DNA of 6,221 nt from Pseudomonadota bacterium (GCA_024226105.1 JAAELZ010000007.1:1-6221); one strand, 5' to 3'; counted from the first letter of the stretch, positions 1-6,167 are shown. The notes: generated by a model not told the origin, from the sequence alone. Translations and numbers: made by a program.

Positions 1-503
1 AGGGAGGGTATGGTGATGTTATTTCGCCGCCGTCATCTAAACCTTTGCAGACAGGTGATGTGTTGATGCTGGATACGGGGGCGACCTTTGATGGCTATTT
101 TTCTGATTTTGATCGTAATTACGCCTTGGGTCGGGCCAGCGATGCGGCCCAGCGTATTTATGATGTTCTTTATCGGGCCACCGAGGCAGGGATTGCGGCC
201 GCGCGGCCAGGCGCGCTTTGTGCAGATGTGTATCAGGCAATGCACAACGTAATCAAGCAGGCCGGAGGCGGCGGGGGCGGGGTTGGGCGCATGGGCCACG
301 GGCTGGGAATGCAATTGACCGAATGGCCGTCGATGATGGCCGGCGATGAAACGCTCATTGAGGCAGGGATGGTGCTGACCTTAGAGCCGAACATGGCGAT
401 ATCACTGGGTAAGATAATGGTTCAAGAAGAGAATATCCTGATTAAGGAAGCGGGGGTGGAGATGCTCAGCCATCGCGCTGCTGCGGAGCTACCGGTAATC
501 TAA
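1..503 (+). CDS. M24 family metallopeptidase (Xaa-Pro aminopeptidase / ectoine hydrolase-like), C-terminal part
   Basis: The reading frame is open from base 3 to the TAA at 501-503, so the window holds only about the last 166 residues of a protein whose family is usually near 400 residues. This is the catalytic 'pita-bread' domain. All five expected metal ligands are visible: Asp in LMLDTGA (codon 72-74), Asp in YFSDFDR (codon 105-107), His in MGHGLGMQ (codon 297-299), Glu in LTLEPNM (codon 384-386) and Glu in VQEENI (codon 426-428). The enzyme is therefore probably an active, cytoplasmic, dinuclear-metal hydrolase of peptide-like bonds. M24 members include Xaa-Pro peptidases, creatinase and the ectoine hydrolase DoeA/EutD. 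The EutA-like gene 32 bases downstream favours the ectoine type, but this is inference; the N-terminal half that would help decide is missing. A TTG at 45 is not a credible start because the frame continues upstream with conserved-looking sequence. An unusual run of six glycines lies just before the metal-binding His. Confidence 0.9.
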   Translation, partial: GGYGDVISPPSSKPLQTGDVLMLDTGATFDGYFSDFDRNYALGRASDAAQRIYDVLYRATEAGIAAARPGALCADVYQAMHNVIKQAGGGGGGVGRMGHGLGMQLTEWPSMMAGDETLIEAGMVLTLEPNMAISLGKIMVQEENILIKEAGVEMLSHRAAAELPVI

Positions 504-535
504 AATAAGGGCAGAAAACCCTGAATATAGAAACG

Positions 536-1285
536 ATGATTAAATTTAGCTATGAGACAGATGCGGGTATTGGCGTTCGTGCCAATTTGGGGCTAATTGT
601 TTTGCAGGCTGACGAAACCGTTGAGCCCCTGATGCGGCGATTGCTTTCGCTGGATGGAGTGGCTCTTTACCACACCAGAATACCTTCCGCGACAGAAATA
701 ACCGCTGAGAGTTTGCAGGACATGCAACAGGAGATTGCCACGGCGGTAAGCCTGCTGCCCGGTGCGGTTGAATTCGACACTATCGGTTTCGCCTGTACAT
801 CGGCCAGTTCTGTGATAGGTGAATCGGTGATCGAAAAACTGGTGCAACAATACCAGCCTGATGCGTTGGTGACCAATCCAGCGACTGCGGTAAAGGCCGC
901 TTTACGGGCATTGGGTGCATGTCGGGTTGCGCTGGTTGCGCCGTATGTTCCTGAGGTGGTTGAGGAGATTTGCGAAACGCTAAAACGAGATGGTTTTGAA
1001 ATGGCAGCGGTGGGGACGTTTGATCAGATATCAGACTCGATCGTAGCGCGAATTGATGAACAGTCGATTTTCGATGCGATTATCCAGGCGGGCCGAGCCG
1101 AGGATTGTGATGCCGTTTTTGTTTCATGTACGAATCTTCGTGCGGCAAACATTGTTCAAGATGCTGAATCTGCGTTGGGCATTCCGGTCGTGAGTAGTAA
1201 TCAGGCTTTGGGCTGGCATATGTTGCGCCTGGCAAAGGTCAGGGATTCTATGCAAGGGTATGGGAAGCTGTTTAGCTATCATTGA
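536..1285 (+). CDS. EutA / maleate isomerase / Asp-Glu racemase superfamily protein
   Basis: The predicted cytoplasmic protein has 249 residues, a normal length for the arylmalonate decarboxylase / maleate cis-trans isomerase / EutA group. Two candidate catalytic cysteines sit in the expected places: Cys87 in GFACTSAS, at the end of the first Rossmann-like half, and Cys198 in VSCTNLRA in the second half. Two cysteines fit racemases and maleate isomerase; arylmalonate decarboxylase keeps only the second. TNPATA (113-118) followed by ALGACRVALVAPY (125-137) is also typical of the family. The ATG at 536 starts 32 bases after the M24 stop on the same strand, so the two genes are probably co-transcribed, although no good Shine-Dalgarno lies directly upstream. 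In ectoine-utilisation operons EutA occurs with an M24 peptidase (EutD/DoeA), and the same pairing here suggests that pathway; the EutA reaction itself is not well defined to my knowledge. Maleate isomerase or another racemase remains possible. Confidence 0.85.
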   Translation: MIKFSYETDAGIGVRANLGLIVLQADETVEPLMRRLLSLDGVALYHTRIPSATEITAESLQDMQQEIATAVSLLPGAVEFDTIGFACTSASSVIGESVIEKLVQQYQPDALVTNPATAVKAALRALGACRVALVAPYVPEVVEEICETLKRDGFEMAAVGTFDQISDSIVARIDEQSIFDAIIQAGRAEDCDAVFVSCTNLRAANIVQDAESALGIPVVSSNQALGWHMLRLAKVRDSMQGYGKLFSYH

Positions 1286-1294
1286 AGAATAACA

Positions 1295-1406
1295 GGGCCA
1301 GAGAAAAATGGTGCTTAGCTAACGAAAAAATGACGTAAAACTACCAAATGCCATTCGAGGCAGAGAACAATGGTTTCTAATATAAGAGAGTATTGTTCTC
1401 TGACCC
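1295..1406. repeat. Three copies of a CAGAGAA(A/C)AAT motif, two forming a hairpin
   Basis: The 147-base spacer 1286-1432 between two convergent genes contains a motif three times. Copy 1 at 1295-1313 reads GGGCCAGAGAAAAATGGTG. Copy 2 at 1359-1374 reads GGCAGAGAACAATGGT. Copy 3 is inverted at 1392-1406 and reads GGGTCAGAGAACAAT on the minus strand. Copies 2 and 3 make a perfect 11-base inverted repeat (1361-1371 with 1392-1402). The stem can continue inside as 1374-1378 with 1385-1389 (one G-U pair), leaving the loop AATATA. This looks like a small dispersed palindromic element or the remnant of one, and its position between the 3' ends of two genes is typical for such elements. I recall similar GGGTCAGAG-type repeats near REP-associated transposases in gammaproteobacteria, but cannot confirm that here. 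It may also help to terminate transcription. Confidence 0.6.
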
Positions 1407-1432
1407 GGTTTTTGCCGGTTTTTATGTGATTC

Positions 1433-2170
1433 TCAGCGTTTCAGAAAGCCCTTGCTCTGCAGGTAGGGAAGCATATGTGGTCGGGCTTCTTTACCGGCAA
1501 GTCCGGCAACCTGCTTTGACCATGTCATGGATTTCCCGCCACCCAGGCGTTTTTCGTAGTATTGCTCTACGATTTTGTCGTAACCGGTAATCGCATCTTG
1601 ATCACCTTTCGTATTGTATCGCTCCTGTTTTAGCACTACCGCCAGCGGCAATCTTGGTCGTAAATCGACGTCCTGGTCTGGATACCCCAAACAATACCCA
1701 AATACCGGGTAGACCTGATCCGGTAAATCCAGGAGCTCGCTGACTCCCTGCGGGTTGTTACGTAAGCCGCCGATGTAACAGATGCCGAGACCAAGCGATT
1801 CAGCGGCGATCGTTACATTTTGTGCCATCAAGGCCACATCAACCGTTGCAATGATAAAGTGCTCAGTAAACCCCTTTTCCTGCTCAACGTTCTGCATATC
1901 ACAACACATTCCCGCCCGTGAGAGATCGGCGCAGAAAACCAGAAACTCAGCCGCACTCGCGACATAGTGTTGTCCGCCGGAATATTCAACCAGTTTTTGG
2001 CGTGTTTCGGGATTGCATACCCTGATCACGGTACTCGCCTCAATAAAGCTCGAGGTGGCTGCGGCCTGGCCCGCAGTCAGAAGTTCATCCAGTATTTCAG
2101 GGGCGATGGGCTGATCGCCAAATTTTCGAATAGAGCGGTGAGATTTGAGCAGCTTGATGACTTCGTTCAT
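1433..2170 (-). CDS. nfsA: Oxygen-insensitive NADPH nitroreductase / flavin reductase (NfsA type)
   Basis: The 245-residue protein is collinear with E. coli NfsA (240 residues). The N-terminal FMN-binding segment is HRSIRKF (11-17), followed by ATSSFIEAS (38-46), the TGGQ-like SGGQHYVA (64-71), AAEFLVFCADL (73-83), MAQN and AAESLGLG (115-129), IGGLRNNP (133-140), GYCLGYP (158-164) and DLRPRLP (169-175). TWS (216-218) and KEARPHMLPYL (227-237) complete the family signature. In this family the enzyme is a cytosolic FMN homodimer that uses NADPH to reduce nitroaromatics, quinones, flavins or other electrophiles by two electrons. The ATG at 2168-2170 is supported by AAAAAGG at 2178-2184 (minus strand), seven bases upstream. 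It follows apaG on the same strand after 96 bases, so it could be read from the apaG transcript or from its own promoter; I see no convincing promoter. It runs tail to tail with the EutA-like gene. Confidence 0.95.
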   Translation of the reverse strand: MNEVIKLLKSHRSIRKFGDQPIAPEILDELLTAGQAAATSSFIEASTVIRVCNPETRQKLVEYSGGQHYVASAAEFLVFCADLSRAGMCCDMQNVEQEKGFTEHFIIATVDVALMAQNVTIAAESLGLGICYIGGLRNNPQGVSELLDLPDQVYPVFGYCLGYPDQDVDLRPRLPLAVVLKQERYNTKGDQDAITGYDKIVEQYYEKRLGGGKSMTWSKQVAGLAGKEARPHMLPYLQSKGFLKR

Positions 2171-2241
2171 AAGTTAACCTTTTTCTGCAGGGTGTTCCGG
2201 GAGTTGAAGGATTCGGCTATTTTATCCCAATAGAACAAGTC

Positions 2242-2254
2242 TGGAGGGCCTCCA
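2242..2254. repeat. Short palindrome between nfsA and apaG
   Basis: TGGAGG at 2242-2247 and CCTCCA at 2249-2254 are perfect inverted repeats around one central base, followed on the plus strand by TTTT. The site lies 12 bases past the apaG stop codon. As RNA it could form only a four-pair stem with a five-base loop, and on the minus strand, where both genes are read, no T run follows it. It is therefore a poor terminator for apaG. It could be a protein-binding dyad in front of nfsA, but that is speculation. Confidence 0.25.
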
Positions 2255-2266
2255 TTTTAAGAGTAG

Positions 2267-2641
2267 CTAGTGTAATTTGATGGCGCTTAAGGTAAATGTC
2301 GGAATTATTGCCTTAAATTCGGTACCGTCTTCTGCGCGCATCCTGTAACTGCCTTCCATGGTTCCGACAGGGGTAATCAGGACAGATGCGCTGGTATATT
2401 GATACGATTCACCGGGTTCTAAATTCGGATGTTCACCCACGACGCCAGCGCCTTTTACCTCTTCTTTTCCGCCATTTCCGTTGGTAATGATCCAGTGGCG
2501 CGTCAGCAGGCGGGCCGCCATGCTGCCCGTATTTGACAGCGTAACCGTATAGGAAAAAATATATTTTCCGTTTTCCGGTTCAGATTGATGCGGTAGATAA
2601 AGTGGTTTCACCTTGACGTCGATCTGGTGCTTCTTGTTCAT
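2267..2641 (-). CDS. apaG: ApaG protein (ApaG/DUF525 domain)
   Basis: The protein of 124 residues, counted from the ATG at 2639-2641, is almost the same length as E. coli ApaG (125). It is a single small fibronectin-III-like beta-sandwich domain. Family signatures are YIFSYTVTLSNTGS (27-40), LLTRHWIITNGNG (45-57), the long conserved stretch EVKGAGVVGEHPNLEPGES (61-79), YQYTS (80-84), GTMEGSY (93-99) and a hydrophobic C-terminal strand ending in His124. A TTG at 2660-2662 would add seven residues, but the ATG matches family length and is preferred; neither start has a strong Shine-Dalgarno. ApaG is a cytoplasmic protein of uncertain role: mutants in Salmonella CorD (ApaG) affect Co2+ resistance and Mg2+ efflux, and the domain also occurs in eukaryotic F-box proteins. 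In E. coli it lies between ksgA and apaH. Here it stands next to nfsA instead and is divergent from the LolA-like operon. Confidence 0.95.
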   Translation of the reverse strand: MNKKHQIDVKVKPLYLPHQSEPENGKYIFSYTVTLSNTGSMAARLLTRHWIITNGNGGKEEVKGAGVVGEHPNLEPGESYQYTSASVLITPVGTMEGSYRMRAEDGTEFKAIIPTFTLSAIKLH

Positions 2642-2742
2642 TCTGAAATCTTTGCTTGTCAATGTAATCTTATTCTAACCTGATAGGCCTTTCACCTGGC
2701 ATAGCTTGAGAGTAAAATTCAGATAATAAACGGAAAATAGTG
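2642..2742. promoter_or_regulatory. Divergent intergenic region with start signals for apaG and the LolA-like operon
   Basis: These 101 bases separate two divergent start codons, so promoters for both sides should lie here or reach into the flanking coding sequence. On the plus strand TTGTCA at 2656-2661 resembles a -35 box, but the best matching -10 candidate (TGATAG, 2681-2686) is 19 bases away. GATAAT at 2722-2727 is a good -10 hexamer with no -35 partner and would leave a leader of only a few bases. On the minus strand TAGAAT and TAAGAT occur near 2670-2680 without a clear -35. The call rests on gene arrangement rather than on a recognised promoter. The Shine-Dalgarno for the LolA-like gene is probably GGAAAA at 2732-2737, followed by TAGTG before the ATG. 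Confidence 0.4.
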
Positions 2743-3492
2743 ATGAAACGAATTGTAATCGCCCTGGCCACCTGCCTGTATTCTCCGCTGGTATTTTCAG
2801 CCGACATAAACCCTCGTGAACTGATCCAGCAGGCCATGGATCACTGGCGTGGTCTTTCCTCTTATTCTGAAATGAGCATGACCATCCATCGCACGGACTG
2901 GGAACGCAGTATGTCAATGCGTTCCTGGACAAAAGGGGATAAAACGTCTTTAGTGCGCGTTACAGAGCCGAAAAAGGACGCCGGCAACGGAACGCTGACC
3001 AAAAACAACAATATGTGGACTTTTGCGCCGAAGATTAACCGCATCATTAAGGTTCCTTCTTCAATGATGGGACAAAGCTGGATGGGCAGTGATTTTTCCA
3101 ATAAAGACATCAGCAAATCGACAGACATCCTGGATGAATATGAACACACACTGCTGGAAACGCGTGAAGATGGGCAAAATACTGTTTACGTGGTTGAGTC
3201 GATCCCACATGAAGATGCGGCCGTTGTGTGGGGCAAGGAAGTGCTGTTTATACGTGATGATTTTATTTTGCTGGAGCAACAGTTCTGGGATCAGGACGGC
3301 ATCATGGTTAAAACCATGAAAGCACGGGAAATCAAATCATTGGGCGGGCGTACGGTGGTCAGTACGATCCGTATGGGAAAAGAAGAAGCACCGGATGAAT
3401 GGACTGAAATGTCGGTGCAGGATATTCAGTTTGATATCGCAAACCCGGACAGCTTGTTCACGCTCTCCAGTTTGCGAAATCCACGGCAGTGA
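2743..3492 (+). CDS. Secreted LolA-like outer membrane lipoprotein-sorting family protein
   Basis: The start at ATG 2743 gives 249 residues; a GTG at 2740 directly before it would add one residue and is less likely. Residues 1-20 form a Sec signal peptide: basic MKR, a hydrophobic core, and a probable cleavage site VFSA|D. There is no valid lipobox, so the mature protein should be soluble in the periplasm. The mature part matches the LolA-like family usually named 'outer membrane lipoprotein-sorting protein' (I believe PF17131). Typical elements are an N-terminal helix with MDHWRGLSSY (32-41), then beta strands MSMTIHR, LVRVTEPKKDAGNGTL (70-85), MWTFAPKINRIIKVP (91-105), the hallmark MMGQSWMGSDFSNKDI (108-123), and YVVESIP (149-155). 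LolA-like folds bind acyl chains or lipids in an open beta barrel. It is the first gene of an operon with two ABC permeases, which suggests that it accepts or delivers the substrate they move. The cargo cannot be read from the sequence. Confidence 0.88.
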   Translation: MKRIVIALATCLYSPLVFSADINPRELIQQAMDHWRGLSSYSEMSMTIHRTDWERSMSMRSWTKGDKTSLVRVTEPKKDAGNGTLTKNNNMWTFAPKINRIIKVPSSMMGQSWMGSDFSNKDISKSTDILDEYEHTLLETREDGQNTVYVVESIPHEDAAVVWGKEVLFIRDDFILLEQQFWDQDGIMVKTMKAREIKSLGGRTVVSTIRMGKEEAPDEWTEMSVQDIQFDIANPDSLFTLSSLRNPRQ

Positions 3493-3530
3493 GCCTCTGC
3501 AAATAAACCTGCGTAAATGAGCCCGGGATA

Positions 3531-4763
3531 ATGAGAAATATCACACTGCGACTGGCATGGAGGAACCTGTGGCGACACAAGCGCCGCACCTGGATCACCA
3601 TCAGCGCCATGATTTTCTCTAATTTACTGCTGGTCTTTATGATCTCGCTGCAGTTTGGCAGTTACCGCATGATGATCGACAATACGCTTAAATCGTATAC
3701 CGGGCATATGCAGGTTCAGCGCGAAGGTTATAACGATGATCCTAAAATTCGTAATAGTTTTGAGGCCATCATTCCGTTAGCTGAATCGCTTCGTAAGGAA
3801 CTTGCTACGGATCGGGTTGGCGCGCGCGGCATTGCCTTTGCCATGACCTCCAGCGAACAGCGCTCATATGGCCTGCAAATTGTGGGTGTCGAGCCGGATT
3901 TTGAACCCGGGGTATCAACCCTGCCGGGCCTGATAAACAAAGGGCGATATTTCAATGATATCAACGCTGAGGAAATCATAATCGGCAGCATACTGGCGCG
4001 TAATCTGCGTGTTGATATTGGCGATGAACTAACCCTGCTTGGCAGTGGTCGCGATGGCTCATTTGCTGCGGGGGTGGTGATTGTCACGGGCATTTTTAAC
4101 TCGGGTAATGCCGACATAGATCGCTCAATGGCTCAGCTTCCTCTGGCGTATTTTCAATCCCTGTTCGGTATGCAGGATCAGGGCCACAGCATTGCCATTA
4201 ATGCACAGGACCTGTCCCTGGCGCCTGAATTGCAAAATAGAGTCAGTAATATCATCAATCACAAAAAAGAACTGGTGGTATTGGGCTGGTCAACCCTGCA
4301 ACCCGGCTTACAGCAGGCCATTCAGGCTGATCTGGCCAGCGCCTGGTTTATGTATGCAGTGCTCATTGTACTGGTCGCTTTCAGTGTATTGAATACACAG
4401 CTGATGTCGGTGCTGGAGCGCACGCGTGAGTTTGGCGTGATGCTGGCCCTGGGGTTTAAACCCTCCCGCCTTGGCAGGCTGGTGGTTACCGAAACCTTCA
4501 TCATGTCCAGCCTCGGGCTAACCATTGGCGCCGCGTTGGGCACGGCCCTGGCCTACTACATGAGCGTTGTCGGGTTTTCCTACCCCGGCATGGAAGAGAT
4601 GGCGGGTCGTTTTAACCTGCCGGATCGAATGTATCCAAGTTTGTCATTTCTGTCGATTTTTCTCGGCCCGGGTATTGTGTTTATTTGCAGCCTGCTGGCA
4701 TCCGCGTACCCCGCGCTGCGTCTGTTTTTCCTGCAGCCGGTGAGCGCCATGAGGGCGGCATGA
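3531..4763 (+). CDS. ABC transporter permease, FtsX / LolC-LolE / MacB type (first of a pair)
   Basis: This 410-residue inner-membrane protein has the four-helix layout of type VII ABC permeases. A basic cytoplasmic N-terminus (LAWRNLWRHKRRT, 8-20) leads into membrane segment 1 at about 21-43. A periplasmic domain of about 225 residues follows (45-270). An FtsX domain then has segments near 271-294, 317-346 and 372-397, with the cytoplasmic ERTREFGVMLALGFKPSRL (296-314) between segments 2 and 3, the region that normally touches the ATPase. The C-terminus ends with PVSAMRAA, as is usual. No other start is possible near ATG 3531, because an in-frame TAA lies at 3504-3506; GGGA at 3525-3528 is very close to the ATG, so translation may be weak or coupled. 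The gene follows the LolA-like stop by 38 bases. Such permeases do not form a channel for small solutes but transmit ATPase motion to extract or push lipids, lipoproteins or peptides. No ATPase domain is present in this protein. Confidence 0.93.
   Translation: MRNITLRLAWRNLWRHKRRTWITISAMIFSNLLLVFMISLQFGSYRMMIDNTLKSYTGHMQVQREGYNDDPKIRNSFEAIIPLAESLRKELATDRVGARGIAFAMTSSEQRSYGLQIVGVEPDFEPGVSTLPGLINKGRYFNDINAEEIIIGSILARNLRVDIGDELTLLGSGRDGSFAAGVVIVTGIFNSGNADIDRSMAQLPLAYFQSLFGMQDQGHSIAINAQDLSLAPELQNRVSNIINHKKELVVLGWSTLQPGLQQAIQADLASAWFMYAVLIVLVAFSVLNTQLMSVLERTREFGVMLALGFKPSRLGRLVVTETFIMSSLGLTIGAALGTALAYYMSVVGFSYPGMEEMAGRFNLPDRMYPSLSFLSIFLGPGIVFICSLLASAYPALRLFFLQPVSAMRAA
4751..4755 (+). promoter_or_regulatory. 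Ribosome binding site for the second permease, inside the end of the first
   Basis: GAGGG lies within the last codons of the first permease gene. It is four bases from the ATG at 4760 and seven bases from the next in-frame ATG at 4763. The spacing favours 4763 slightly, while 4760 gives the classic four-base ATGA overlap. Either start implies translational coupling of the two permeases, which fits equal production of heterodimer partners. An upstream in-frame TTG at 4685 has no such support. Confidence 0.6.
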
Positions 4764-6010
4764 TGGATAGTGTGAAGGGCAGATTGCCGTTGCTGGCGAT
4801 GCTTACGCTGGCATGGCGTAATTTGTGGCGCAATTATCGCCGCACCCTGATCATGCTGGCAGCTATTACTGTGGGCGTGTGGGCGATGATTTTCATGACG
4901 GCACTGATGCGCGGCATGGTCGATGATATGCTGCTCAATGGCATTCGCAACCTGCCGGGTGAGGTTCAGATACATAATCCGCTGTACAGGGATGACCCGA
5001 GCATTAATAACAGCATCGCTGCGCCTGATGAAACCTTACTTAAAGCGTTGCAGATTCCGCAAGTCAAGGCGTGGTCCCAACGCGTGCGCGTTCCTGCTGT
5101 CATCTCCAGTGAGCGTGATAGCCGGGGGATAACACTGCTCGGTGTTAATCCGGTTGGCGAAGCCAAAATCAGTTTTGATCGAGATAGCCTGGTCGAAGGC
5201 CGGTTTCTTAAAGACCCGCAGGATACGGGTATTGTTATCGGTGCCAAACTGGCCGCACGACTCGAAACACGGCTTGGCAAACGCGTGGTGGTGATGAGCC
5301 AGGACCCTGAAAACAATATCGCCGACCGCGGGTTTCGCGTGGTGGGTATTTATAAAGCCAAACTGGCCAGCATGGAGGAGATATACGTATACGCCGGGCT
5401 TGAAACCGTGCAAAAATTGCTTAAGCTCGGTCAACGCGTGTCAGAGATAGCAATCACCGGAGAAGACTACCGTAATGTACAAAGCTGGTATCCGAAAATC
5501 AAACGGGCGGCCGGTGAGACGCTTGAAACCGTGCCCTGGTACAAGGCAGATACCTATCTCAGCAGCATGATGAACATGATGGATGGTTTTGTGCTGGTGT
5601 GGGTCGTGGTAATTTTTCTCGCCCTGTCGTTCGGCCTGGTCAATACCCTGGTGATGGCAGTATATGAACGTATTCGGGAAATTGGCCTGATGCAGGCGCT
5701 GGGCATGCGCCCCGGTATGATTCTCTACCAGATACTGCTCGAGTCTTTTTTACTATTATTCATCGGCCTGATGCTGGGTAATGTTTTCGCCGTGGGCAGT
5801 ATTATTCCTTTTCAGGACGGCATTGATATTTCCGCCGTCTCTCAGGGTATGGAAATGATGGGCACCAGCAGCGTGCTGTACCCGGCACTGAAACTGAATG
5901 ATATGCTGTTAGCTAATGTCGTGGTGATAACCCTGGGTTTGCTTACCAGTTTGTTGCCAGCCTGGCAGGCAGCGAGTTATGACCCCATCGAGGCGCTGGC
6001 TAAGGACTAA
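4760..6010 (+). CDS. ABC transporter permease, FtsX / LolC-LolE / MacB type (second of a pair)
   Basis: From the ATG at 4760, which overlaps the stop of the first permease, the protein has 416 residues. It is a paralogue of its neighbour: LTLAWRNLWRNYRRT (15-29) mirrors LRLAWRNLWRHKRRT, and ERIREIGLMQALGMRP (303-318) mirrors the same coupling segment. Membrane segments lie near 28-50, 275-299, 324-349 and 382-404, with a periplasmic domain of about 225 residues between the first two. The C-terminus SYDPIEALAKD is the usual MacB/FtsX ending. The two proteins share architecture but differ through most of the periplasmic part, as LolC and LolE do, so a heterodimer is likely. It is the last gene of the operon; TAA is followed directly by an in-frame TGA at 6011-6013. 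No ATP-binding protein gene follows within the 211 bases left in the window, which is unusual because such permeases depend on a separate ATPase. Confidence 0.92.
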   Translation: MMDSVKGRLPLLAMLTLAWRNLWRNYRRTLIMLAAITVGVWAMIFMTALMRGMVDDMLLNGIRNLPGEVQIHNPLYRDDPSINNSIAAPDETLLKALQIPQVKAWSQRVRVPAVISSERDSRGITLLGVNPVGEAKISFDRDSLVEGRFLKDPQDTGIVIGAKLAARLETRLGKRVVVMSQDPENNIADRGFRVVGIYKAKLASMEEIYVYAGLETVQKLLKLGQRVSEIAITGEDYRNVQSWYPKIKRAAGETLETVPWYKADTYLSSMMNMMDGFVLVWVVVIFLALSFGLVNTLVMAVYERIREIGLMQALGMRPGMILYQILLESFLLLFIGLMLGNVFAVGSIIPFQDGIDISAVSQGMEMMGTSSVLYPALKLNDMLLANVVVITLGLLTSLLPAWQAASYDPIEALAKD

Positions 6011-6030
6011 TGATGGTAGCGTTTAAGTCA

Positions 6031-6086
6031 CCATGCCATTTTGCCTCCCCCTTTAATAAAGGGGGACAGAGGGGGATTTGCATGGT
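6031..6086 (-). repeat. C-rich/G-rich palindromic repeat, copy A
   Basis: The core is a perfect hairpin: TCCCCCTTTA at 6046-6055 and TAAAGGGGGA at 6057-6066 around one base. A further GGGGGATTT follows at 6071-6079, and an outer pair CCATGC (6031-6036) / GCATGG (6080-6085) closes a larger imperfect palindrome. Read on the minus strand from 6079, the order is AAAT, a C run, a short spacer, C run, TTT, AAA, G run. The same order occurs in copy B on the plus strand. I recall dispersed repeats of this type (AAATCCCCC with CCCCCTTT/AAAGGGGG) from many bacterial genomes, though I cannot search here. Lying 36 bases after the permease stop, the hairpin could slow or end transcription or protect the mRNA 3' end, but it lacks a T run. 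Confidence 0.7.
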
Positions 6087-6126
6087 TAACAGGACACTAA
6101 CAGCTTTACCATTTTGGGTGAGTTAT

Positions 6127-6167
6127 AAATCTCCCCTAACCCCTCTTTGTCAAAGAGGGGGATATTT
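6127..6167 (+). repeat. C-rich/G-rich palindromic repeat, copy B
   Basis: The core is CCCCTCTTTG at 6140-6149 and CAAAGAGGGG at 6151-6160, perfect 10-base arms around one base. It is preceded by AAATCTCCCC at 6127-6136 and followed by GATATTTCATGG. It has the same element order as copy A but in the opposite orientation, with the two AAAT ends facing each other across 47 bases (6080-6126). The arms differ in sequence between copies but pair within each copy, so the hairpin seems to be kept rather than the exact bases. The pair resembles the inverted doublets of REP/BIME-like repeats. It lies just past the stop codon of the partial minus-strand reading frame at 6167-6221, which suits a spacer between convergent genes. 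Confidence 0.7.

Noticed and set aside
1405..1423. Rho-independent terminator made of CCGG/GCCGG followed by five T
   Set aside because: The stem is only four pairs with a T-rich loop, too weak alone. It may help together with the hairpin at 1361-1402, but I cannot support a separate terminator call.
1393..1590. Small plus-strand reading frame starting in the hairpin region
   Set aside because: Most of it is antisense to the C-terminal part of nfsA, it has no ribosome binding site, and it begins inside the inverted repeat.
2190..2266. Sigma-70 promoter for nfsA (TAAAAT on the minus strand near 2220)
   Set aside because: No acceptable -35 box lies 16-18 bases upstream; the closest T-rich hexamer (TTGTTC) is only eight bases away.
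2642..2662. TTG start adding seven residues to ApaG
   Set aside because: The ATG at 2639-2641 gives 124 residues, matching the family length, and the extra residues have no family counterpart or better ribosome binding site.
2657..2662. Perfect TTGACA on the minus strand as a -35 box for apaG
   Set aside because: It lies only 15 bases before the ATG, so the matching -10 would fall inside the coding sequence, and no TATAAT-like hexamer is there.
2764..2775. Lipobox at Cys11 of the LolA-like protein
   Set aside because: The -1 residue is Thr and the preceding hydrophobic region is too short; cleavage after VFSA at residue 20 fits a normal signal peptide better.
3728..4117. Long open frame on the minus strand inside the first permease gene
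   Set aside because: It is an antisense shadow of a clearly coding frame, with Ser/Arg/Pro-rich low-complexity residues and no recognisable family. The same applies to the minus-strand frames at 593-850, 4580-4975, 4966-5316 and 5036-5434.
4685..4759. Upstream TTG start that would lengthen the second permease by 25 residues
   Set aside because: The added residues overlap the first permease gene deeply, have no ribosome binding site, and do not look like a permease N-terminus; the ATG pair at 4760/4763 has GAGGG upstream and gives the usual ATGA overlap.
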